64,000 nucleotides of DNA from contig CAWIMB010000002.1 of NCBI GenBank assembly GCA_963837155.1, forward strand, positions 3,720,001 through 3,784,000. The letters are read 5' to 3'. Source of the DNA: DASQHW01 sp963837155 (GTDB lineage Bacteria > Actinomycetota > Acidimicrobiia > IMCC26256 > PALSA-610). How positions within the stretch are numbered: the stretch's first letter is position 1; every line of letters starts with the position of its first letter. The position numbers were made by a program, and so were the translations under genes. Shown here piece by piece: positions 54,477 through 63,195 of this stretch. The notes under the pieces were generated by a model. It was not told where the DNA came from, made no database searches, and saw nothing but the letters and a program-made list of their open reading frames with translations.

Positions 54477-57243
54477 CTATCCGTCCGGACACGTGGGTGC
54501 GCCCGGGACACACAACGCGACCAGGCTCGAATCAGCGTTGCTGGCGATCGTCGAGATGCTGTCGGGATTCGAGCCGCGTACGCCGATGCCACCGCCGACG
54601 AGGATCGTGCCCTCGATGACCACCGCGCCCGACGCGATCCCGCCGAGCGTGGTGCCGTCGCCGACAGTCCGCTGGAACAGCAGCTTGCCCGTGGACGTGT
54701 CGTAGATCCGCACCTGCGGCACGATCGCCGAGCCCACGATCGCGAGACCGTTCACTGCGCTTGTCGACCCGAAGCTCGCGTCGCCCACGAGACCCGTCTC
54801 GCCGGTGTTCTCCCACACGATCGCGCCGGTATCGAGGTTCAACGTGTGGACGGTTGGTCGCTGCGGTTCGAGCGGGTTCGTTCCACCCGCCGTCGCGAAG
54901 TACACGCGCCGGGCCGCCTCGTCAATTGCGGCCGTCGTCGGGATTCCATCGGCGACGCCGCCGGGCACGACCTTGCGCGACCAGTACACCTTCCCGCCGT
55001 CGCGATCGACGACGTAGTACGTGCCGTCCTTGTTGCCGACTCCCACGACCTCGCGTTGCACGCCGTCGACCGAGATCGAGAACAGGTTCGGCACCGCGCC
55101 GAACGCGAGATCGTCGTTGTCGACCTCACGCGGCCGCCAGCTCCACAGCGGGTTGCCGTCGAGGTCGAGGCTGAACAACGCCTCGGCGAACTTGGGCATC
55201 GGCGGCCGCGGCCGCGGACTCGACGGGTCCGTGCTCGTGTAGCAGTTCGTCGACGCCGTGTACAGGGCGTCGCGCGCGAGGTCGATCGCAGCCGACGACC
55301 AGATGCCGCCGCATCCGTTCGGCGCGCGATCGCTGCCACAACCGGGGCGCGTCGCGAAGAAGTTCGCAGGCAACCCGAGCTCGGCGGCCGAATGGTAACC
55401 GTCGTACTTGTGCACGTGATCGTTCTTGGTCGGGCGGCACGTCGAGGCAGTCGTCGTGTCGAAGTACCACTCGAGGTCACCGCTGAGAACGTCGACGGCG
55501 TAGAAGCCGCCCTTGCCGGTCACCGACTCGTTGACGTCCATCCCGAAATAGACCTTGCCGCGCGCCACGATCGGCGACGACTCCACTTCGGCGCGTTCGT
55601 TGGTGAACGAGCACAGGCCCGGAGGACGACCCTGCGCGTCGACGCATCCGGTGCCGGCCGCGAAGCGCCAGATCTCCTTCCCGGTCCGGGCATCGAGCTC
55701 GTACACCGTCTCGCCCGCGCCGACGATCACCCGCTCGCGATTGCGGACCTTCACGACGGTCGGCGACGACGCGCCGGGATAGTTCGCGCCGGGCTGTTCG
55801 TCCCATCGGAAGCGCCACAGCTCGCGGCCGTCATCAAAGCGCACCGCGTAGATATGGCCGTCCCACGCGTTGACGAACACTACGCGGCGTGAGACCTTCG
55901 TGCGGAAGGTCGATGCGCGCAACCGCGGGCGTCGCCGTGATGATCGCGTCGGTGTGGAACCGCCACTTCTCTCGGAGTGTGGAGACCGATCCCTTGTTGA
56001 GGTACAGCTCCTCTGAGTTGAAGAACTTCCGGTCGGCGCCGTACGCGAAATCGCGCGACTCGAGCAGACCGCGGGTGTCGATCGGTCGGTGCAGGCCCGG
56101 CAGTTCGAGCACGCCCATCGCATCGGGGAACGCGAGACCGCGATCCATGATCTCGGGCGGCTGGGGCTGTCCGTTCACGAATCGGATGCGGCGCACCTTG
56201 CCGTCGCGGCCTGGGCCGATCCCACTCGGGCTGACAACGAGGTCGATGTCGGCGTAATACAGCGTGCCGCGTGAGTCGATCGCCATGCCCAGCGGTGTGC
56301 CGTTCTTGAAGTTCCCGAGTCCCTCGCCGGGACCGGGGGCCATGATCGGGCGCACGAGGTTGCCGTTCGCGTCGTACTCGTTGATCCGGCCGAACGCGAC
56401 CGTGGAGATATAGAAACCGCCGTTCGGTGATCGCACGATGCCGCTCGCGCCCGCGAATCCACTCGCGGCGATGAAGCGTTCGCGATGGATCGTCGTCGCG
56501 AGGGGTGCGCCGGTCGCGTCACGTCGTCCGCAGCCGCCGGCTGCGGTGTCCGACGTCGGGAACGGACCCGAGTAGCGGAGCACGCCCGCAGTGGGATCAC
56601 GGTTCGACGCGACGTATACGCGGTCTTGCTCGTCGATGAATATCTGCGTGGCGGTCGCGATCTCGACGTCGATCTTGCAGTACGGGATCTGCCCGACACC
56701 GCCGACGCCGGTGTTGAACGGCGGGAACCAGATGATCAGCTGGCCGGTCGGCGGGCCCTCTGCCTGGTTGCCGACGTCGGTGGTCAGGATGCGACCGTCG
56801 GAGAGAAAGCCGCAGCCGAAGTTCTCGCCGACTTTGGGATCGTCGCCCGAGTACGTCGGCGAGAGCTTGGCAAGCTCCTCGGCGTGGAGTTTCCCGACCT
56901 CGTTGCCGTGCAGTTTGAAGATGCCCCAGCCGGGCGGCGGATTCGGCTGGCCGGTGTCCTCTCCTGCGATGAAACGGCGCGAGCCATCCGGAAAGAAGCA
57001 AATCTGCGCATTTATGTCGAGGCTCTTCGGATCGCGCGCGTGTGAGGGGATGACATTCTGTTTCACGAACGGCGCGTCGGCGTCGTACACGTTGAGATTG
57101 TTGCCCTCCCCGCTGAACAGGATGACGGCATCCTCGTTCTTCGGCCCGCCACCAGGTCGCGCGCTTGCCTGCGGCACGAGCGTGCTGACGACGAGCACGG
57201 CAGCAACTGTCAGCAAACCAATACGAAGCTTCGCGTAGTGCAC
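54477..57243 (-). CDS. Secreted double beta-propeller protein (NHL-like plus PQQ-like), one frame break
   Basis: About 922 residues with a signal peptide (LRIGLLTVAAVLVVSTLVPQ, then ASARPG). The first 370 residues match the divergent neighbour at 57.3 kb: SGEDTGQPNPPPGWG appears as AGEDTGQPNPPPGWG, plus SPTYSGDDPKVGENFGCGFL and AAGGCGRRDATGAPL. The rest is a PQQ-type propeller with repeated W motifs (DGRELWRFRWDE, TGKEIWRFAAG, SGDLEWYF, GNPLWSWRP, GAIVWENTGE), as in alcohol-dehydrogenase-like and BamB-like proteins. The frame breaks near 55885, at the domain junction. Cysteine pairs suggest an extracytoplasmic site. Function unknown. Confidence 0.82.
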
Positions 57244-57320
57244 GACGATCCCCCACTCGTTCCGAGCCCGTGCGACGAGAGCCCGCCGACCCTAACGAGC
57301 GCGCGTGCGCGGGGGCAACG

Positions 57321-57332
57321 TACCGTACGGGC
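57321..57332 (+). promoter_or_regulatory. Leaderless -10 box of the secreted propeller gene
   Basis: TACCGT (57321-57326), six bases, then the ATG at 57333. The divergent propeller gene instead has GGGGGA before its GTG at 57243. Confidence 0.5.
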
Positions 57333-58472
57333 ATGCGTCGCACATCACTGCTGTTCGCGATCGTGTTCGCCGTTACCGCCGGCGTCGTTGCGACGGTTCC
57401 CGACGTCGCGCAGAGCAGCCCGGGGAGCGGACCGGGCCGCGCCCCGCTGCTCTTTTCGCCGCAAGGAAACAATCTCGAGGTGTACTCGACGACGCCGCCG
57501 TTCCAACGCCAGACGGTGATCACGAGTCGCAGCGCCGATCGCAACGGCTGGGACATCAATGGCCAGATCTGTTTCCTCGACCACCGGCGATTCATCTCCG
57601 GCGAGGACACGGGGCAGCCAAATCCGCCGCCGGGCTGGGGCGTGTTCCGCTTGCGCGGCAACAAGCTCGGCAAGATCGCGGCGTCGCGCATCGGTCGACT
57701 GGTACCGACGTATCAACCGACTGACACGGAGCCCGACAACTACGGGTGCGCGGTGCTGCCCGATGGTCGAGTCGTCACGACGGTGATCGGGAACAACGCG
57801 AGCGGTCCCGAAGACGGCGAGTTGCTGATGTGGTATCCGCCGTTTCGGACCGGCCACATCCCGTTCTGTGTGCTCGACACGACGATCGGTACCGCGATGG
57901 GCATCGCGTTCCGCGACGGTGCGATCTACGTAGCGTCCGCGCGGGGCGCGACCCAGGGCATCTTGCGATACACGGGCCCGTTCCCGACCAGCCCCGACGC
58001 CGCCGGTGGTTGCGGTCGGACGGACGCGTCCGGTTCGCCGCTCGTCAACGCGATCACGCGAGACAAGTTCATTGCGACGGGCGGCGTCAGCGAGATCGCC
58101 ACACCGAACGCGGTCGCGGCGGCGCCGAACGGGCACTGGTTCGTGTCGTCGATCATCAATGGCGTGATCTCGGAGTTCGACGCGGGCGGCAACTTCATCC
58201 GTGTCGTGCTGCACCCGCCGCCCGGTGACAGCCTGACCGGCCATCCCTACACGACCGGCACGCCGCTCGGGCTTGTCGTTGGCACCGACGGCACGCTGTT
58301 CTATGCCGACCTCGGTTTGCGCATCACTCCGACCGGCGGCATCGGGCCGGGATCCGGTCTCGGAACTGTCCGCCGCATCACGTTTGCGGGCGGCGTCCCG
58401 CAATCACCCGAACTCATTCAGAGCGGCTTGACGTTCCCGGACGGCCTCGGCATCCGCCCACCGACGAGCTGA
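57333..58472 (+). CDS. Secreted NHL/SMP-30-like beta-propeller protein
   Basis: 379 residues with a signal peptide (LLFAIVFAVTAGVVATVPDV). It aligns along its whole length with the first propeller of the divergent neighbour: LLFSPQGNNLEVYSTTPPFQ, then DINGQICFLDHRRFISGEDT and GQPNPPPGWGVFRLRGNKLG, TDTEPDNYGCAVLPDGRVVT, GGCGRTDASGSPL, GTPLGLVVGTDGTLFYADLG and SGLTFPDGLGI. It lacks the PQQ half. The family seems to be a secreted calcium- or cofactor-binding propeller; I cannot name an activity. The pair is separated by 89 bases containing both promoters. Confidence 0.8.
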   Translation: MRRTSLLFAIVFAVTAGVVATVPDVAQSSPGSGPGRAPLLFSPQGNNLEVYSTTPPFQRQTVITSRSADRNGWDINGQICFLDHRRFISGEDTGQPNPPPGWGVFRLRGNKLGKIAASRIGRLVPTYQPTDTEPDNYGCAVLPDGRVVTTVIGNNASGPEDGELLMWYPPFRTGHIPFCVLDTTIGTAMGIAFRDGAIYVASARGATQGILRYTGPFPTSPDAAGGCGRTDASGSPLVNAITRDKFIATGGVSEIATPNAVAAAPNGHWFVSSIINGVISEFDAGGNFIRVVLHPPPGDSLTGHPYTTGTPLGLVVGTDGTLFYADLGLRITPTGGIGPGSGLGTVRRITFAGGVPQSPELIQSGLTFPDGLGIRPPTS

Positions 58473-58496
58473 ACGAACGCCTCGCACCCACGCGGC

Positions 58497-58607
58497 GCGA
58501 TTGGCAAACATCGCCAGGTCGGTCCCCCGCGTCTGCATGTTGTCGGCGGTTTATACCGTAATTGCACGATAGATCCCTTGACAGACGTTTCAGAAGTTCA
58601 CGACAAT
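58497..58607 (+). promoter_or_regulatory. Conserved promoter region of coiled-coil gene 2
   Basis: GCGATTGGCAAACATCGCCA continues as GGTCG (58497-58521). TAGATCCCTTGACA then contains TTGACA (58578-58583), with an 18-base spacer and GACAAT (58602-58607). It matches the region at 38323-38422 in box, 14/14 bases around the -35, and spacer length. Confidence 0.7.
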
Positions 58608-58646
58608 TGTGCACCGCGGTATCGAGAGACGGGCAAGGGCACACGG

Positions 58647-59952
58647 ATGAAGCGATCGCGCACCCGGGAGTCGGCGGCCGGCGACGCCGAAGCGACGAAC
58701 GCCAACGGCAGGCGGCATCTGCGGCGGCGTCGCAGCCGCGCGGAACACGAGGCTCCCTCGCCGCCCGAGCCCGTCACTTCCGACGAGGCAGTGGAGCAAC
58801 GCACCAACGAAGTGGAAGCGGCCGACGAAGTCATCGCGGACCAGCCGCGCACACCGATCGAGGCTGCCGAACAAGAGATCGCGCGCCAGAAGGAGGAATT
58901 GCTGCACGCGCTTCGTGTTGCAAAAACCGCGCGCGCAGCTGCCGAGAGAGTACGGACCGCCGCCGGTGAGGCTGCGGCATACGTCCAGCGGATCGACGAC
59001 GAAGAGGACACGCTCTGCGGGAGGCTGCACGAGGAGGGCCTCGCAGCCGCCGAAGCGGCGCGTGCGCAGGACGAGGCCGAAGCCGAGGAGGCCGAGCGGC
59101 GCTACGTCGAGTTCGAGCGGGCGGAAGCCGAGCGGAAGGAGGAACGAGCGCGCTTCTACGAACGAGAAGTCGCCTCCGCCGCCGCCGTCCGTGCCGAACA
59201 GGAGAGTGAAGCGCGGGCGCACGCCGAGGCCGCGCGACTTGCGGCCGAACGCGCTCTCGCCGCGGCGAAAGCAGCCGAGGATCGACTCGTCGAGGTCATC
59301 GGCGCATCGGAGGCCGCCGAGTTTGACGCCATCGTGGCGGCCGAGGCGCACCTCGAAGCCGAAGCCGAAGCGGCGACGGAACGCCGCGCACAATACGAAC
59401 GCCACCGCGCCGCCCGCGCCGACGAGTTCGATCAGGCTCGGCGCGAGGCGGAAGCGCGACTCTCTGCTGCCGAAGACGCGGTGCTTGCCGAAGCCGCGGA
59501 CCGGCGTGCCGCCGCGCAAGCGCGTCTTCGAGATCTCGCGGAACAAATCGCATTGGCGGAGCGGCGGGAAGTCGAGACCGCGTTGGCGGCCGAGGCCGTG
59601 GGAATCGCAATCCGTCAGGGCGAGGAGTTTCTCGTCACTGCACGCGATGCCGAAACGCGGTTGGCGGACGCCCGCAACGCCGAGCGGGCGGCGCGCGCGA
59701 GCCGAGGAGGCGGAGACGGACGCCGTGGCCGTGCGCACCAACGCCGAAGGGGCGCACCGGGCTGCTCTCGACGCCGAGACGCGAGCCCGGGAAATGACAC
59801 AGATCGCGGAGGAGCGCTCGAGCGAGGCTCGCGACGCGGAGCGCTTCGCCGCGTCATTCCGCGCGATGGACCGCGAGGCGGATGATCAATCCGTCGGCAT
59901 TCTCGGCCTGATGAGCGCGGGGGATATCGAGAGCGAGCACAGCACAGGGTGA
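58647..59952 (+). CDS. Alanine/glutamate-rich coiled-coil protein 2, one frame break
   Basis: About 434 residues. The head has ESAAGDAEATNANGRRHLRR and RRSRAEHEAP; the linker IADQPRTPIEAAEQEIARQK; then coiled coil to about 405 with the single Cys in EDTLCGRLHEEG. Paralogue of the protein at 38.5 kb, clearly alignable throughout. Near 59695-59705 the frame changes in a CGCGCGCG run: AERAARA must continue RAEEAETDAVAVRTNAEGAH in the other frame, ending SAGDIESEHSTG; loss of one CG unit explains it. The ATG at 58647 is chosen by alignment with protein 1. Function unknown. Confidence 0.75.
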
Positions 59953-60010
59953 CTCCGGGAGCAGGCTCGAGGACGTGACGCGGCGTCGCGGCGCCTGAGA
60001 TCATGTCCCG

Positions 60011-60934
60011 ATGGCGGCGCACCCGGCCGGTCACTCGTCGATGACGGTTGGCGACATACGTCTCACGTTGCTTCCGGACGGCTATCACCGCTGTGATCCG
60101 TTGTTGACGTTCATCGGGAGCACCCGGGAAGACTGGAAAGCGCACGACCATCTCCTCGACGAGCGCGGGCGCGTCGTCATGACGATGGGCGCACTGCTCG
60201 TGGAGCTCCCGGCTGGCGAGCGGATGTTGATCGACCTCGGGTTCGGTCCCCGCACGATCATCCTCGCCGAGCCCGCGATGGAGTTCTGGGGCGGTCGTCT
60301 CCTGTCGAGCCTCGCCGCCGCGGGACTTCAGCCCCGCGACATCGATGTCGTGCTGTATAGCCATCTGCACCCCGATCACGTCGGCTGGACGATCGACCAG
60401 CACAATGGAGCGCTGACGTTCGAGCGGGCGCGGCACGTCATGGCACGGGCCGAGTGGGAGCACTGGCGAAACAACCCACAGGTCGGCGGGCCGAGCCCAC
60501 GGGATATCTCCGCGTTGGAAGCTCGTGTGGAGCTCGTTGACGGCGACGCCGTCGTGGCGCGGGGAATCAGCATCGTGCCAACGCCCGGTCACACACCCGG
60601 TCACTGCTCGTTCCTCGTCTCGTCGGGAACTGATCGCGCCGTCGTGCTCGGCGACGCAATTCACTGCCCACTCCAGATCAGTCATCCAGAGTGGGCGTTT
60701 GCCGCCGACGCGAATCCTGAAGCAGCGACCCGAGCTCGCGAATCGCTGCTTCGAGAACTCGATGCGCCACACACGACCGTGGTAGGTCCGCATTTTCCGG
60801 ATGCCGTCTTCGGGCGCGTGCTCGCGGGATCCGTTTCCCGAAGCGTCGCGTTCGACGTCGCCGCACTGGCAGACCGCCAGGCCCTCGCCCCGGAAGCAGC
60901 GGCCGGCGACGTCGTGCTCCCACCGTTGTCGTGA
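60011..60934 (+). CDS. MBL-fold metallohydrolase (lactonase-like)
   Basis: 307 residues. MTVGDIRLTLLPDG and GALLVELPAGERMLIDLGFG precede the zinc motif VVLYSHLHPDHVGWT (HxHxDH). VPTPGHTPGHCSFLV, LGDAIHCPLQISHPEWAFA and VVGPHFPDAVFG give the remaining His/Asp ligands. The pattern resembles AHL-lactonase/PhnP-like hydrolases that open lactones or esters. Two starts are possible (60011 or 60041). The stop overlaps the GTG of the molybdenum hydroxylase gene by four bases, so they are cotranslated. Confidence 0.88.
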   Translation: MAAHPAGHSSMTVGDIRLTLLPDGYHRCDPLLTFIGSTREDWKAHDHLLDERGRVVMTMGALLVELPAGERMLIDLGFGPRTIILAEPAMEFWGGRLLSSLAAAGLQPRDIDVVLYSHLHPDHVGWTIDQHNGALTFERARHVMARAEWEHWRNNPQVGGPSPRDISALEARVELVDGDAVVARGISIVPTPGHTPGHCSFLVSSGTDRAVVLGDAIHCPLQISHPEWAFAADANPEAATRARESLLRELDAPHTTVVGPHFPDAVFGRVLAGSVSRSVAFDVAALADRQALAPEAAAGDVVLPPLS

Positions 60935-63195
60935 GGACAACGGTTCTGGGACACAGCGTTCAACGGTCCGAAGACCCGACGATTCTGACCGGTGGCGCGC
61001 AGTACGTCGACGACGTGGCGCTTACGGTCGGCGCGTGCGCGGCGGTGTTCGTACGTTCGGACGTTGCCCACGCCGAGCTCCACGGTCTCGACACCGCGGA
61101 CGCTCTCGCAATGCCAGGGGTCATCGCGGTGTTCACCGACGCCGACCTCGAACTCCCGCCCGCGAGTGCCATGGCTGGCGACGGCGCGCTCGACCGACCC
61201 CGGCTCGCTCGCGATCGGGTGCGCTTCGTCGGCGAACCAGTTGCAGTCGTCGTCGCGGAAACACGAGCCCAAGCCATCGACGCGGCCGAACGAGTCGTCG
61301 TCGACGCCGAGCAACTACCTGCCGTCGTCCGGGCTGAGGATGCGATCGCGCAGGGCGCGCCTCTGTTGTTTCCGGCGTTCGGATCGAACGCAACGACCGG
61401 CGCCGTGCCCGATGCGTACGGCGGCACGTGGCCGGATGCCGAGGTCGTCGTCGCGCGCGCATCGTGCACCCACGCGTCGCGCCGGTTCCGATGGAGCCCA
61501 ATGGCTGCGTCGTCGTGCCGGACGGGACGCGCGTCACGGTGTGGGCGAGCACGCAGTCGGTCTTCGGCGTCCGAACGGAAATCGCGCGCGCCCTGGATCT
61601 CGACGAGACACAAGTTGTGGTGCGGGCGCCGGCGGTCGGTGGAGGCTTCGGCGCCAAGGGCGGCGTGTACAACGAGCAGGTCGTGGTCGCGGCGGCGGCG
61701 TTGCGGCTCGGGCGCCCGGTCGCGTGGGTTGAAACTCGGCGCGAGAACCTGCTGAACATGACGCACGGCCGAGACCAAATGCACGACATGGAAATCGGCA
61801 CGGCGGCGCGACGGCACCATCGTCGGCTTCCGCGTGCGGTCGCTCGCGAACGTCGGCGCTTATCCGATTCGCGGCGTGTTCATTCCGTGGGTGACGATGA
61901 TCATGGCATCGGGCGTCTACCGCATTCCCGAGATCGAGTTTCTCGGCGTTCCGGTGGTGACGAACACCACACCGACCGGTCCGTATCGCGGCGCGGGACG
62001 ACCGGAAGCGGCGGCGATGACCGAGCGGGCAATCGAGTTGGTTGCGCTCGAACTCGGTATGGATTCCATCTCGGTGCGGCGACGCAACTTCATCCCGAAG
62101 GACGCGTTCCCGTACAAGACGGCGACCGGCGCGACCTACGACACAGGGGACTAGGACCTCGCGCTGTCGGAAGCGCTGCGGCACAGCGACCACGCGGGCT
62201 GGCGTACCGAACAGGCGGCGCGGCGCGAACGCGGTGACGCGCTCGAGCTTGGCATCGGTGTCGCCTGCTACGTCGAGGTGAGCGGACGCGGCGGCGAATA
62301 CGGATCCGTGCGCGTCAACCCCGACGGTTCGGCCACCGTCGTCACCGGAAGCGTGCCCGGTGGGCAGGGGCACGAGACGGCCTGGGCCCAGATCGCATCC
62401 GCAGTGTTGGCAATTCCCTTCGAGCGCATCGCCGTCGTGCACTCCGACACCGAACGCGTGCCCCACGGTGTCGGCACGTTCGGATCGCGATCCGCGCAGT
62501 TGGCCGGCAGCGCGGCGCACCGAGCGGCAGAGGCGGTGCTGCTGCAGGCGCGCGGCGTCGTCGCGGGATTGCTCGAGGCGGCGGTCGACGACATCGTTGT
62601 GTTCGACGACGGCCGGCTCGGCGTGCAAGGTGTTCCCGCGAACGCCGTGTCATGGGATCAGGTCGCGAACGCCACCGAGGATCCGTTGTTTGCGGAGATC
62701 GACTTCGACTCCGACGGGTCGTTCCCGTTCGGCTGCCATGTTGCCGTCGTGGAAGTCGACACCGAGACGGGTCGCGTGCGCGTCCTGCAACTCGTCGCCG
62801 TCGACGACTGCGGCACGGTGCTCAACCCGATGCTTGTTGCGGGCCAGGTGCACGGCGGCGTCGCGCAAGGGATCGCGCACGCACTTTTCGAGGAGGTCGT
62901 GTACGACGATGATGCCAACCCGCTCACGACGAGTCTGATGGACTACGCGGTCCCGAGCGCCGCGGAACTGCCGTCGTTCGACGTACACCACACGGTCACG
63001 CCGACACCACGCAACCCGCTGGGAGCGAAGGGCATCGGTGAATCCGGCACGACCGGCGCGACCGCCGCGGTATGGAACGCAGTCGTTGACGCGCTCAGTC
63101 CGTACGGCATCACCCACCTCGATCCCCCGTTCACGCCGCAGCGGGTCTGGGAAGCAATCCGGAGGAACCCCGTCAAAGGAGGTGTACGGGCGTGA
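60931..63195 (+). CDS. CoxL-type molybdenum hydroxylase large subunit, two frame breaks and a stop
   Basis: About 755 residues of the xanthine dehydrogenase family molybdenum-binding subunit. LGHSVQRSEDPTILTGGAQY, VRFVGEPVAVVVAETRAQAI, PAVGGGFGAKGGVYNEQVVV, GPYRGAGRPEA (form II-like motif in place of the CO-specific Cys loop), PGGQGHETAWAQIASAVLAI and NPLGAKGIGESGTTGA are all in order. The frame changes near 61455 and 61805; a TAG at 62152-62154 replaces the Tyr expected after YDTGD. Partner FAD and 2Fe-2S subunits are not adjacent. Electron donor substrate unknown. Stops converge with the TesB gene by 23 bases. Confidence 0.82.

Noticed and set aside
62152..62154. TAG read as a recoded amino acid
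   Set aside because: No pyrrolysine context, other genes stop at TAG, and neighbouring frame breaks make sequence error more likely.
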